Origin: Eupeodes corollae
Taxonomy: Eukaryota > Arthropoda > Insecta > Diptera > Syrphidae
DNA length: 64,000 nucleotides
Direction: 5' to 3'
Assembly (NCBI RefSeq): GCF_945859685.1
Contig: NC_079149.1
Span: 139,292,153-139,356,152 of the forward strand
The notes beneath the pieces were generated by a model, which worked only from the letters and a program-made list of their open reading frames with translations, was not told the DNA's origin and searched no databases. A program made the translations under genes and the position numbers. How positions within the stretch are numbered: the stretch's first letter is position 1; each line of letters begins with the position of its first letter. This document shows, piece after piece, positions 23,201 to 27,775 of this stretch.

Positions 23201-25244
23201 TCGCTTGCCTTTCATCGGGTTGCTTTTTGGAGCGTAACCTTGATTTTGGGTTTGGAGCATATGTGTCCTCTCTTCTCTGAATTTCTTTAAAGTCCATGGA
23301 AGGAGACTTTGCTCGTTGCCTGGCATTATTCGTTGTAGTTGCAGTTTGTTGGAATTCGTCCCGAACATATTTTGTCGATTGATGCTGAGTTATGGATGTT
23401 TCGAGTTTACCTCGTTTAGAATATTGTGGCTTTTGTTCCTCACTATTTGTGGATGTTACAACGGATGTTTGTCTTGGCTGTTGAATGCTGGATGACTGGA
23501 AAACTTGTCTTAAATTAGTGTTCATTTGACCGAACAAAACTTCGGCATATGTACTTCCGTTTGAGGAACTTGGCTTAGATGTAGCCGGTTTATCAGTTGA
23601 TGAGGACTGGAACTGAGAATCTGAAAGGTTTGTTGGATGAACATATTGTTGCTCCTCTTTGTCTTGAAGTTGTGTTTCAAAGAAAGTTGGACTTGAATCC
23701 TTTTTAATTTCAACATCTATTTCATTCATGCTAAACTGTCCGAATGTTACATCGGGTCTTAATTCTGGTTCCAATAATTGAATGTTTTGCATGTCTTGTT
23801 GATGAACTTGATTAATGTCGTACTCTAATGGTGCGTCCGTAGTTTGCGTTACATTAGCTAACGTGGAGATATTTACACTTGGTTCTGGCCTTAGGGAAAT
23901 GTTGTCATATTGATAAATTTGTTCACTGAGCTCAGTTGAAGGAACAGCAAGAATTGTGCTATGCTCAGGCTGCTGGTATGCTGGCAGATTAATCGAGCTT
24001 GCGTCCAAAGGTAAGGCTTCACCTTGAGGGAAGTATAACTGAGGTTGATCAGAATAAATCATATTTGCACCTGTTGTCTGATATTGGTAAGTATCAATAC
24101 CGGGTTGTTGATAATAGCCCGCCATAGACTGACCAATAATCTGGTAGCCTGGTTGATATTGAGCTATATTGTAACTACCATATGTAGGTTGAGTAGTTTG
24201 TTGAGGCTGATATTGTAAAATTTGTTCATAATAGTTTGTTTGAACCTGTTGAGTTGAATATTGCCATGAAGACTGATCAGTCGTTAGTGTTGTTTGGGCA
24301 GATTGAGTAGGTTGGTATACTTCAAAATTTTGTTCTTGATACGTGGTAACATTTGGATAAGAAAAGTCTTTCTCGGGGAGGCTGACCTCTTGCTGTAGAG
24401 AACTGTAATCTATTGAAGTAGATCCTTGCTCTGGTTCCTTGTGGACATTTTCATATATTACAGCTTCTGTTGACGGTAAGCTTACCGACTGAATTTCTTT
24501 GTCTTGGTTGTGTTTAACACTCAATTGTTGTGCCAGCATTTCTTGCCGTTGTCGTTCTAGTTCAACACCACGCAGTACTTCAGCATAGGAAGTAGATCCA
24601 GGAGCCCAAATAGGACTTCTTGAGCGGGCTCTCGGCTCAACTGGAACATATAAAGAGTTTTTCGTTTCACTCGATTGCAAATTAGTGGTATTTTCAGTTC
24701 TCGACTTTTCAAAATGTTTTCGCCTAGGAGATCTAGCCCGTCTTATTTCGGGTTTTTTCGGTTCGGACGATTTTTTTTCTTGAGCGATAAATTCGTCTAT
24801 ATGCACAACTGGTTGTGAATTCGGTTCAAAAACTTGGGCTTTCTGTGATGTACTTTGAATTTGGAAAATTTCTTTTCTTTTTAATTCTTCTTCGAACAAT
24901 AAAGAGTCTGGTTCATCAGATTTTTCAATTTGTTGTTGCTGTGGTGGAACTGATTTCTCTTGATCATATGTAAGTTCAAATTGTTGTTGTTCCCCTGGCA
25001 AGTTGTAAGATATAATTGGCTTTTTGGGTTTTGAAATTTGTTCTTTCGTTTGGTCGAGCGCAAACTGAAGTGGACTTGATCTACCTGACAGCACTTCGGC
25101 ATAAGTAAAACCCAATTTAGATGGTTTTAAGAGCATCGATACAGCTGAAGACGTTGTTACCACTGAATTTGGATCCAGGGTGTATGATAAGGCGGCTATC
25201 ACATCATATTTTTGTTTCATATCATCGATTGTTGTTCGAACAGC
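2115..25244 (-). CDS. Msp300: Msp300 giant 3' exon: disordered repeat-rich tail with C-terminal membrane anchor
   Basis: A single 23,130 bp exon, 7,709 codons plus stop, with no interruption. The first usable Met lies 12 codons upstream, but a polypyrimidine tract and CAG sit just before 25244, and the phase-0 junction joins EQALVEQQ to AVRTTIDD, so this is an internal/terminal exon rather than a separate gene. Features from N to C: RS/basic patch (about 24.6-24.75 kb), Q/Y-rich segment (23.95-24.37 kb), five T/K-rich EDEP units (21-22.6 kb), nine 96-residue tandem repeats (16.25-18.85 kb), degenerate ~105-residue units with polylysine clusters (about 8.5-11.5 kb), a strongly acidic stretch (about 2.93-3.05 kb) and a terminal hydrophobic segment. 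Composition is rich in S, T, E, K and P with almost no predicted globular fold. No catalytic motif is visible. I infer a flexible scaffold or spacer; its function is not known to me. Confidence 0.85.
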   Translation of the reverse strand, partial: AVRTTIDDMKQKYDVIAALSYTLDPNSVVTTSSAVSMLLKPSKLGFTYAEVLSGRSSPLQFALDQTKEQISKPKKPIISYNLPGEQQQFELTYDQEKSVPPQQQQIEKSDEPDSLLFEEELKRKEIFQIQSTSQKAQVFEPNSQPVVHIDEFIAQEKKSSEPKKPEIRRARSPRRKHFEKSRTENTTNLQSSETKNSLYVPVEPRARSRSPIWAPGSTSYAEVLRGVELERQRQEMLAQQLSVKHNQDKEIQSVSLPSTEAVIYENVHKEPEQGSTSIDYSSLQQEVSLPEKDFSYPNVTTYQEQNFEVYQPTQSAQTTLTTDQSSWQYSTQQVQTNYYEQILQYQPQQTTQPTYGSYNIAQYQPGYQIIGQSMAGYYQQPGIDTYQYQTTGANMIYSDQPQLYFPQGEALPLDASSINLPAYQQPEHSTILAVPSTELSEQIYQYDNISLRPEPSVNISTLANVTQTTDAPLEYDINQVHQQDMQNIQLLEPELRPDVTFGQFSMNEIDVEIKKDSSPTFFETQLQDKEEQQYVHPTNLSDSQFQSSSTDKPATSKPSSSNGSTYAEVLFGQMNTNLRQVFQSSSIQQPRQTSVVTSTNSEEQKPQYSKRGKLETSITQHQSTKYVRDEFQQTATTTNNARQRAKSPSMDFKEIQRREDTYAPNPKSRLRSKKQPDERQATSSKTKDIYKTKQSKYVEPVVSGETTATTVTTSKTNVAITKSSIKEKQTSKAQLKQKGRVGLSEEETSVRKSKEDSQNTEKGSTYTETKVTHIDTESSGEEKESKRRTRKMGGSKTESKSLNEEHNVPSTKSLKTKKELADVRELPVELAVVENIPDIKKDQSTPNINKKEFNVSKQDKKQKQKHKPSEVLTYEDSEQTDSPSKNIISKTLKITKKVVQKSNSPDKTTVVEDEPQVKTFTISESKSSNHSSFETQATGIVRTTTTTKRTVKHINSQGEESVVEDEPQIETSTTTDTFVTQPTSNEPNKTVQDGGVVKTTTTKTTKITRKTTSQGGHKTENEPETIRVETTKKNQEKSSKQTKTNKKTVNEDVREIEKQPRSSNIGHRSEESLSGAENILSGNIKENIPTKETQSESKILTKSNDKQMMDTTSNASQPKESRTTSTTSFVESSQTSHSSVKSQTTQRQTITERVQVLESIPTLADEKKKEDDDLEIETLSEVECTSPLKSHGIEEKTLNLRTVENIQNVAKDEPVYEIISQGIDVNIDKQNPDQHLPTEINNSVLNNTSQQDANQESYTSHSSTISQGNIVKTTILKTRKIVKKITSDGKETIESITEDEPQIATVETQISPITSETKVSFVSSTQVPESVAVDNNVIPGPVQTTEEVITYPPETSSLMYTTTDSSSVQKGFSSVTSKTTYGSVVKTTTVKTRRIVKRITADGEEIIENITEDEPHIESVVSELSPTTSVTKVCETEYSQGISQKLEADERIPTLDSFKDQKQTHLGQTMLNETNTNIALEESKSTFSTLRTNKTEAIKSTESTKQGEAVQDVSKPICNIDETGNQINRNDNEVQIVSSGEAGNKSVVEPIASVNNFHDKNDHSFDKHTTLTQTTTKYKTVTTKSNQFKNPYQVVVVSEEESDMLLSKGRTQKISLITHEERLKNPLVQMHMHLPDVTLKIRNTVSEDVSSENSSDELGQVYIGSNTVDQLSLREKGRDKSNQLSDDSKLKKKSTLPDDMTCEEQQLFEEIHKKLSKKDKKKRPGIPEEFRKYSEDNNSDASEITVDTNETNKTSLDTVYSLSQELINEERRQTSSTTSVSSEVSENIISEKKDTEKIGSMQSSITLHPEDRLPEGQEEEPSNITVDVLTKPNTDLILKTHTNKTNNTLQTQSLILESDRRVLNEESTSHVSNILTSANLAPLPRLAINYAINCFEVPRYDLMLLNRAEAVYYRVSNREVKSKDKDDEEYTISLDSQKTDTIKVEKLEVRTCPSNAEALPNHYNFEVSSYDTSLLTKAERLYATLLTQNYETEKNKIDLDNVTDKGAIEKSLSIESEKQLNQIQDVKIISDTKVENKILQEPSEQEIKPFLDSPPTSEEYIPEKLILGEVKLEKDVTEKPSDLGSLQNVVEHSEQITFNTKVLGTKDVQETEHISSSVDAVTEELTMPVDLPEKPKKVDYVGLPIDETTNTWMDVLDEPMTFSSDEEDNAEQLISDKTKLEQKVTEKPSEVEASKNVVEQIENVKATELITSSVNVVTEESKIPADLQEKPKKVDYVGLPIDETTNTWMDVLDEPMTFPSDEEDNAEQLISDKTKLEQKVTEKPSEVEASKNVVEQIENVKVTELITSSVNVVTEESKVPVDLQEKPKKVDYVGLPIDETTNTWMDVLDEPMTFSSDEEDNADQLISDKTKLEQKVTEKPSEVEASKNVVEQIENVKATEIITSSVNVVTEESKISVDIQEKPKKVDYVGLPIDETTNTWMDVLDEPMTFSSDEEDNAEQLISDKTKLEQKVTEKPSEVEASKNVVEQIENVKATELITSSVNVVTEESKIPADLQEKPKKVDYVGLPIDETTNTWMDVLDEPMTFSSDEEDNAEQLISDKTKLEQKLTEKPSEVEASKNVVEQIENVKVTELITSSVNVVTEESKIPADLREKPKKVDYVGLPIDETTNTWMDVLDEPMTFSSDEEDNAEQLISDKTKLEQKVTEKPSEVETSKNVVEQIENVKVTELITSSVNVVTEESKIPVDLQEKPKKVDYVGLPIDETTNTWMDVLDEPMTFPSDEEDNAEQLISDKTKLEQKVTEKPSEVEASKNVVEQIENVKVTELITTSVNVVTEESKILVDLQEKPKKLDYVGLPIDETTNTWMDVLDEPMTFSSDEEDNAEQLISDKTKLEQKVTEKPSEVEASKNVVEQIENVKVTELITSSVNVVTEESKIPVDLQEKPKKVDYVGLPIDETTNTWMDVLDEPMTFSSDEEDNAEQLISDKTKLEQKVTEKPSEVEASKNVVEQIENVKATELITSSVNVVTEESKIPVDLSDKPKKIDYVGLPIDETTNTWMDVLDEPMTFSSDEEDNVEQLKSNKTTLEPNVTEKPSEVETPKKIVKRVEPMNNVFETLVDENVEKEKVSLDAEKEVEKSLKPSRPNKVDFGVLPMADSANDWIVSSSDNKIVSVGEEINAQKPQLSEEKTIDEVQITTSSRVIEKENSGNVIITETRKIVMENEHGQPIYEFSMPQKPRQQVDYIQPLHDEKSVIDTWSSVLEDSIPSNSTPTFSKLSADAPEFTPAFMRNLQANKTEEFLRSERKVIISADKPEYKTFDSNPSMISDTPFHIPKAESRKEYMDIEKNVSSEEPVRKSDGKSYADILFGEYMPSMQPSLSTSIIECSQVENIKKPDGKVSSVSVALDVPQNKLEENKQPSKDKTTDKQQKRKSKKQKSNNNLQKVVKLSEEEAINPVLPSVKGEEEEKPVSSPIKQTIVTPDPNSWASIVSRPGEWVESIPKKKEVIEKKEILESPKKHEKKIKTKSNPVIKEKVKIEKKLSKVVDCDEKVDAVKSNSDSEEQDSALHLEEQIVSSLTSSPIDEKKLEESDKTESFTWASLVRKPGEWQDNTLPRKDDSVKEKSMKSDLMKSKVDKTKVHPENPSEHDEKQKPVIDVRNKSGRSHPAQKSTKIQNKKRKTVELQQIEEPKSTHDTLSDEDQQSTITPQMPSIDLKEEVIVEQGLTWAKVASQIDSWTEIEPKKEDKPVQAEEKRGKEISKKSKKPKKSTLPETIVPTEHSSVVLPKPLLSLEVVDLPKVEHKVKQQPSIKIAETTYQSSGPTWASIVSTQTPSVKQVSGKQVDKTFNQSQQKPLADRKPNDKPQAVPKKVVEKPIVVQEKIVQKPITDTKHVHNLVVTTKKPDQKEKPVPKTWAELLEYESDEDITSSKNVSEELESYSESYQTIDVEEVYVTKNENPVEIEDLPIIDSTIITESKENILETKNLERIDEEITETVRTDTVDYKQKEDDSINTISEVPISIPALEVKTFIDNEKQHVSKTETQTEPEATLIKETTPETPALIEEEEISTETVKTDTLDYKQSNDESTNIISEPQISIPDLEANTFIEYEKQHALKTEPKIEPETTSTEDIVETTPENPIRKGSEENEFALKKEKQISLQESLASPTDPDFSNFMFWKNAPEEISELEPIPKKERKVSWSTNLIQVIAEKNEDSPLNEHKLLESSSVSLELPTLSENIATDTVISQKNDSHNINKTISTITETTSGFIISEQINILKERQLENKLKTNIAEEIHKKSEIESHTQKDEPISFETEHLEVEEPNGTPCLIREIVTENVEIIEKISEKEPFKESELHTDITMEEKPLENKGKQIIDESEDDKDKSTISKFENLTTATKEEECKPIESLTTVVENKNKLEPVVVPPENIREDKIIKIDSKTIHLPTANEPEENHIVDLTTAEEIKVVKDDTPKHASHIKLPEDVAISPSASWSTIVTTDATHLPHEHETTFIEHVSSVDVLEDTHTYNSQKTVEVPSNKKKKSKVIEKTDIAFGDENEMKENMEAIEIKAIEQSDIYEPVHKEVVPREIQSKQQDVMVEPDNKLKSTKNYSTNEDMVTEQCTTPWSTVMKAATADFISTEKLELTETFVEQETNTTKTSIDENPETEKDEIKIGPQTQIEIQKPSKNKSNKKKPMETPLKPDFNTHKPSEETQIDISDVIIEDKPRKSNKKKSIKKNSTDNPIADPSNPEKEVSHIEDKNVDQPSMQSHEIQVEQHLTSWSTIVKTATPEITSDEQSKVPQTLLESEEIVSNVAIDNKPTIELTTDSQTHVETKKLGKTKHKKKKILEAFEDTSKQNKEIASMDNKTVLETTTKINEKGTSQQPASWSMIVETDEFISSEKAEVEYDIKVSDVTNNKPIVVIDELTHDSQTPVHSKKASKNKQKTKKILEPSTKDVSQLDSKVDSNKDYNIEEPALKTQHTEEPSALWSAIVKTTAAETISADQPKHPHALIDHKLIVSDITMDDKQPKELHTDSQAQIEMKNLTSDKEAENEKLLEVSIATTPAYEKELLPEEKTAVACETQKVAETENVQPQTSWSTIVKTTTVKFISAEQHGLSQPSNKVEPLVSYAIKDEKSTVEILEPVTDSQTHETKNLSNNKSKKKKIIVSPEIKNEVSPSPIKTAEELITEKQEKEAVKPLTSWSTILKTNSSEQSNYPKALVIEQEVIVSESTNDNTPSFEVNQLANNEANVGSKKPSKNKSKKKKPEETFIPHTSDIETEVHLLEDKTIEKPITEPISKKSEEITTSWSTIVKSNYPEKPVEHEHKATAISEKDTSVFEPQESPANSQKQDETKKQIKNKPKKKKSSETPIKDSFSLESENIPLEIEIATEPLIKPTDDETKNQSTFWSTIVKTSTAEFISAEQPKLSETLIEPNDTTDDEPTIQNQELIFDSQTQVKTKKPNKNKSKKKKPIEVSTLDIHEIETGVDTLEDKTFEEPQTQTNGDSVVQHLTSWSTVVKTTTTNSTAVEQLKLPQTLVDKVIEPVITTVEKPTIEVNAITTHSHPETKKTNKNKSKKKKVTESVIKSTFEPETEVDRTEEMVDEPPTQPCEKSTEIISTSWSRVVKANAVELPSAEKTTLEPLTRHELIASDVVVDVPSNDSRTRIPQVEPKKPRKMKTENKLPIEAAEIQAVRLEDKTDLIPEAHTFEEQTDKPSSSWATIVKTTTAEFITNEQLKFPQALDSKPTKINKLETDSHTPVKTNTPVKHKAKKQRLNQSPSKPTSEVEREVVQEDAHAGQPSQKTTPDPKLPLIEVKQEPLVSDINISKNPLKEADKLITNSRTIIETNKLSKSEPRKKKIPEASAVTTTASYKDSSKETFTPSLSFSSTITTELICSEELKVPVNLVEQKTLLSLDIKDDQSTFKAVKNDPSGTPIFSVEEPEPISDKIPDDNVPECFLSTKKPLSVDIGTVEDDTPVEHILKQGAQDEVEIEIVITNIEQNPTQDVSEVNDSHNSLNLNPVQSDEKPERTCGVETTKIDENIETIPQVPNTSEISLESVENSEENEKSSSPMVFSWSKLVEEEIYEKETLSSKDHKQSVQVFNTESDIKPKSKKSKSVVTSETISEPKEIKSGNRKHKMNKPESIERVKNEKLKEDNQKPALAEQVIGKTNEQPSTKITPSSSIIPVVQSSQSWSSIVQHSTSEPTTTHSITEVKTSKQTTKSSQNRDESQPMVPQSISSDVFLIKEDPIEVEVEYLPVKKSEENTEKSKIAEFSEFIPDTISQPLMSWSSIVKQTEDFISSEQKGVSTIEQIEKNIESANNEKLSKPTDSDVKKEHIPQQKLKEKSKKQQKNTIPIESGRHLRDKRSKSKDKQSTVSALPIVEMQSYTIIDKEALQTHNESTAPIEDNLLRPTTSSADEDIIKVELLPEASKEDSNKDQISTKLTEKQKPENWKREKKPKKVDLDKPTQSNQDNLPKELNEQSTPNVWKLGETYAEIVRKSGLLTEPIVYETETTPIVHKDTTDVIAIESDTQMEEETVRIEFKPDVIVSEPEIPDNIPKHSKILIDHIQDLKTTEDNISFERNVLDQDDVSNKSWATIVKENVSEQQSITPISEVVSNVSSRASRSQVRPIIHVTESSDYGHEIEQPLDAEGFLECISKKEKHRRRSRSRSQQPIKEVIEVPEETKSKPKKNKPKKHAKKQEEEVNAVSIEPNIEGGSKTPTTETNDNILLSWSSVVMQAEEEELAQNDFTSPLEIPAKEDQTSLESTKHTMSKNKPNDKQLEHSETTEVHSKLSKDKKKAKKSTKVLKDPLQVEELKTTDTVKPESFEVCDQLIQKQLSVEELKTPDTIKQASFEISNQLLQDPLEVEDLKTTRTEKSESFELLDQVKTAKPESLEVCDQLHHEPLQVLELKTPEILTRESSTVKQAIESINPKFDNIKIEAKIIQEEIETPRPSEEFKSTPQESVKHEDSTKATVSRLESEEIKTSGSSEELEPTHQESIKHLDSTKPTTSRLESTLLLEKDQTALPVDKFDAEVFFTDNSTRVIITKTTRSEVPEQITNSKQEPTVMTSDTSKLLPENISQVSETAKISPEIEMSITAGVSNVSVVSTNAETKTETNKIADASNVSEVKTDVKKNEVSDIFKEPIEEPIKTENYEFGSFSDTPIDKNQYAYTSITNVPENTWSTTVSYITESKVADTYLPVKDFDTTETITPIPTPSENILQMCPAPTHSSSELNSVSSDSSESDALKKITEAIARTTQILQKPLNEIEQDLSTSIEPKTKNLNIIDRTFDLDLESFVLDGSDINSLNDVKGRESLENKPVEPIESIESTTCSSKSNEILFNLYRDSFRTNLSSLALFEASWVLLMQSQSVPSTIRKSEISEQINKTDMVHIDKQDLETVEDDANARLCKNLYIENLAIPVRPKFNEYEVECPVRLVSDMISEDKVDEDNKEDEDENEDENKQTPAIDFKKKNDDSDDDDDHSPGSTGSSGTVTPTSKTQSSMSCASQSMSADLPGGIANWREQSTYIALDENQEKPNTNDLSEKITTTTAAIATISSNLIPNVIPNVIPTPTILPTSVFYPEITAKITPDVTENLTTTGDQLTTLTSTKLTHIAVAPAMSPKITTTTKTETVLPESMHPEQKIITKTTTTTTTTTDELLSPEIAPSRTKPSIVKRTTKTTTTTVTAPPGEHSSTALENVSGSKDVVLEYSHQQKVITMSLRLFVAILFAAFLFGFGICFWLLSSLKFCNW
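2930..3060 (-). other. acidic low-complexity stretch near C terminus
   Basis: About 45 residues dominated by D and E (segments such as NKEDEDENEDENK and NDDSDDDDDH), separated by a short KKK patch. It lies roughly 240 residues before the membrane anchor. Such runs are flexible and often bind basic partners, but no specific partner can be read from sequence. Confidence 0.7.
8500..11540 (-). repeat. degenerate ~105-residue repeats with WSTIVK and polylysine motifs
   Basis: Ten consecutive W-x-x-I/V motifs (for example TSWSTIVK, ALWSAIVK, TFWSTIVK) occur near plus positions 8515, 8830, 9150, 9455, 9775, 10085, 10410, 10725, 11035 and 11510. The spacing is 305-325 bp except the last step, so the unit is about 105 residues. 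Most units also hold FISAEQ-like or (S/D)EQ segments just after the W motif, a DSQT segment, and a lysine cluster such as NKSKKKK. Sequence between these anchors has diverged widely, so this is an old in-frame repeat. The lysine clusters resemble monopartite nuclear localisation or phosphoinositide-binding patches; that is inference. Confidence 0.75.
16254..18845 (-). repeat. nine near-identical 288 bp (96-residue) tandem coding repeats
   Basis: Units begin at KPKKVDYVGLPIDE on the minus strand at 18845, 18557, 18269, 17981, 17693, 17405, 17117, 16829 and 16541, each exactly 288 bp. A tenth copy starts at 16253 and decays after about 40 residues; more weakly related segments follow (KVDFGVLPMADS, QVDYIQPLHDE) and precede the array. 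Each unit holds NTWMDVLDEPMTF, then an SSDEEDN acidic patch that fits casein kinase 2 site preference, then a charged helix-prone half (KTKLEQKVTEKPSEVE) and ITSSVNVVTEE. Units differ from each other at only a few residues, while flanking copies are far more diverged, which points to recent unequal exchange or gene conversion. Confidence 0.95.
19285..19570 (-). repeat. duplicated FEVxxYDxxLLxxAExxY motif
   Basis: Two related segments lie about 70 residues apart in the giant exon: FEVPRYDLMLLNRAEAVYYRV (plus about 19500-19563) and FEVSSYDTSLLTKAERLYATL (plus about 19292-19352). Both look like a short amphipathic helix, and they stand out from the surrounding low-complexity sequence by hydrophobicity. 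A distant third relative may be NLYRDSFRTNLSSLALFEAS near 3280-3350. I do not recognise a named domain. Confidence 0.6.
20985..22585 (-). repeat. five T/K-rich units ending in an EDEP motif
   Basis: Five segments share the pattern G-x-V-V-K-T-T-T-x-K-T-x-x-I-x-K-x-I-(S/T)-x-(D/Q)-G, then about eight residues, then (T/V)EDEPxIE, followed by an S/T-rich linker. The EDEP ends lie at plus positions about 21000, 21345, 22345 and 22505, with an ENEPE variant near 22180. The KTTT starts lie about 60-100 bp above each. The first two units in plus order are closest to each other. The alternation of a basic beta-prone strand and a short acidic end looks like a repeated small module, but I know of no named family for it. 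Confidence 0.75.
23950..24365 (-). other. Q/Y-rich prion-like segment
   Basis: About 140 residues very rich in glutamine and tyrosine with S, T, G and P and almost no charge (pieces such as QTNYYEQILQYQPQQTTQP and GYYQQPGIDTYQYQ). This composition is that of prion-like low-complexity regions, which in other proteins support condensation or multivalent contacts. It is close to the start of the giant exon, directly after the spectrin rod. Confidence 0.8.
24595..24750 (-). other. arginine/serine basic patch in the giant exon
   Basis: Two short basic clusters, RRARSPRRKHFEKSR and EPRARSRSPIW, lie just before a SYAEVLRG motif. A similar cluster, KHRRRSRSRSQQ, occurs near 5365-5410. They could be nuclear localisation signals or phospho-regulated RS sites; no experiment can be read from the sequence. 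Confidence 0.6.
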
Positions 25245-27450
25245 CTGCACGTAGAAAATGGAATTGAAGAGATGTGCCAAATTGGTTTTAGTAAGATTCG
25301 TGATACAAAAATTTAAAGAATGTAAATAATTTGCCTAATGCTCCTAACTATTCCTCTTCTTCTAATCTAGTAGTCAATTTCTAAATGTCTTCACTTTAAA
25401 AATAAAATTCTATTTCTCATATTATTTTTGCATTTATTTTGGTTTTATTTTCATAAGTTTATTCATTGACATGGAAGAATGAAGATTATTTTATTGTAAG
25501 ATCATACATATATTTAAGTACTAATTATATCTTTAGTTTTAAGTAGTGACTTTAAGAATTGTTTGGGAGATAAACAATACAAATAAAGTGATTTTTTAAT
25601 GGGTCATTAGGCCATTCTAGTCTTGATTATACTTTTTTTACTTGAATATTTTTAAGGACGATAATATTGATATCTAAATATTAAATTTATTTTAAGGTTT
25701 AAGGCTATGATTAACTATTTAAGATTGCATCGTCCGGAGTGCCCCGATTTATGAGTAGTTTGATGCGTTCATTGCGGGCAGTTATTTTAGAATGGAGGTT
25801 CTTAACGCGTTCCCGACATGCCTTTTTCAAGCAATGATTGTTTTTCAAGACAGATAGTAAATATTTTTGGCAATAAGCACCCAGATACCAGAGAAGAAGT
25901 CATTTTTAGTAAAAGATGTTGCGGTTTGTTTCAAGAGGATAAGTTATCGAAAGGTTATTTTTTTATTTGTTATTATGCACATAACAAACAATAGTTAATA
26001 TTGATGGGATTACATTAATTTAAATGTTAGTAATTGAGTGAACACATTATTTAAAAAGAACAAAAGCAGAGCAGGGTGTTTTGTATAGAGTTTTTGTTTA
26101 TATATTATATATTTTGTAGGTTTCGTTTTTATTTTATGAGAAGATTGACAACACCAGAATAATTAATGAAAATAAAAGAGGAGAAAAATAAAGGTAAATA
26201 AAATTATATTATGAATTAAATGCAAAAATTAAATTTATTCTTTGTAAACTAAATACTCATACAAATTAAAAAGGAAGTAAGAACAAACCAAATCGTACTT
26301 TTTAAATATTTCAAAAAGCTATTCCATTATTATAAAAATGTGTTTTTGTGATTTATAAAAATGATGATGGGACGAAATGAATAAATGTGTGAAAGAATAT
26401 ATATTAATACTGAATCAATGGCTACATCATACGTATATATTATAAAACCCATCACCATGTTAACGCTACGATAGTTTTATGAAAATTCACGCGAAAATGT
26501 GCTATTTTACAAAATTATGAGTAAATGTAAACAAACATGGTGATTGCAATCAAAACGTGTTTTTTATTTGTGAAATTTCACACACATCATTTCTTCTTTA
26601 CATTAATTTGTTTTTTTTTTTTTTATTTTTCAGATTGCTTTCATAAAATTCAAAAAGACATGAATCATCAGCAAATGTATTTAATGATTTGACTGACGAA
26701 CTAACATTTAGTGATACCACCTATGATATTGGCACGGTAACCCAATAAATAATGTTAATTCGAAGACAACATATTTGAATTGTCAAATGAGTGGGTGTTT
26801 TCTATTTATCCTGCATAGAAACCAACCAAAACAATTAAAGTCTATGCGTGCATTATATCTATTAATAAAGTCATTTTATTTTCACTAAAAGCAAACATTA
26901 TTCCCACAATCATAATTTGTAGTATTGTTTGTGTGTTTGTCTACGAACCTTATGATTCACGAAAGACTCTCGGCTCGTTTAGAAAAAAATATTTTAGATT
27001 TTCTTAAATTAGATTGAAACTGACGTCATAGGAGAAGTTTCAGCCCGTTTTTGAAAAATAGTGAATTAAGAAAAAATCGTATTTTCAAATACACGTGACT
27101 GAAATTATTATGCGTTATCAACAAAATAGCCATATAGATAGATATGGATGAAATGATTTCGGTTTAATGTGCACGCATGAGACGAAATATGTATGGAGAA
27201 CAAAAAAGATGAAAACATTTATGCATGTACTGAAACTGTATTACACATACACATTACAAAGGAACTTAAATTCGGATGATCACAGTTTGCTGATTTTCCT
27301 GATATTCGTCTGTAGTGTTCGAAAATTTGTTTAATATTTCCCCTAGTTAGCCACAAAATTGTTTATCTTTGAAACCCTAATAACTTGTTTGACTGTCTCT
27401 GATAAAAATAAAAATCATTCCTATCAAATATGAGTTTTTAGAGTACGTAC
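25245..27450 (-). other. intron, 2.2 kb, no gene seen
   Basis: The intron between the last small spectrin-type exon and the giant exon. Donor GTACGT follows CAG at 27451 and acceptor TACGTGCAG precedes 25244. It is AT-rich, with homopolymer runs (for example a T tract near 26611-26624) and one perfect palindromic TGACGTCA at 27021-27028. No coding sequence, transposon or RNA gene is apparent. Confidence 0.7.
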
Positions 27451-27711
27451 CTGTTGTTCAACTAACGCCTGTTCACGGTCATGCGGCAAATATGTTGGCG
27501 CCATGACAAGACGAAGTTGTTGTTCCTCCTGAATTATTTTTTGTCTAAGAGACTGCATTTGAAGCTGATAAACATCGATTTGATTAAGCGTTTCCTCTAA
27601 GCTTGTAGATTTGGTTTTCACCAAATCGTTTAGCTCGGATAAAATACGCAAAAGATCATCAACATTTTCGCTCAGCCGGGGATCTCCACCAATACCAGAA
27701 CGGAAATGAAC
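27451..27711 (-). CDS. Msp300: Msp300 exon, 87 codons, helical linker
   Basis: The exon is bounded by TTTCTTTAG before VHFRSGIG and CAG|GTACGT after EQALVEQQ; both ends are phase 0. The product is a heptad-like helix (LVKTKSTSLEETLNQIDVYQ and onward) followed by MAPTYLPHDREQ, the last rod segment before the disordered tail. Because both ends are phase 0, this exon could also splice to another 3' exon outside the window, for example a KASH exon, without changing frame. That alternative is inferred from family knowledge and is not seen here. Confidence 0.85.
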
Positions 27712-27775
27712 CTAAAGAAAAAAAGTAATATAAACATCGAGAAAGTCCAAAACGCCTATTAGATAGGTGAATTAC

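Noticed and set aside
25245..25280. Start codon upstream of the giant exon (MAHLFNS...) as start of a separate gene
   Set aside because: The 11 residues after it overlap a polypyrimidine tract ending in CAG, and splicing from 27451 keeps phase 0 and rod continuity, so the acceptor model is better. Independent initiation is not fully excluded.
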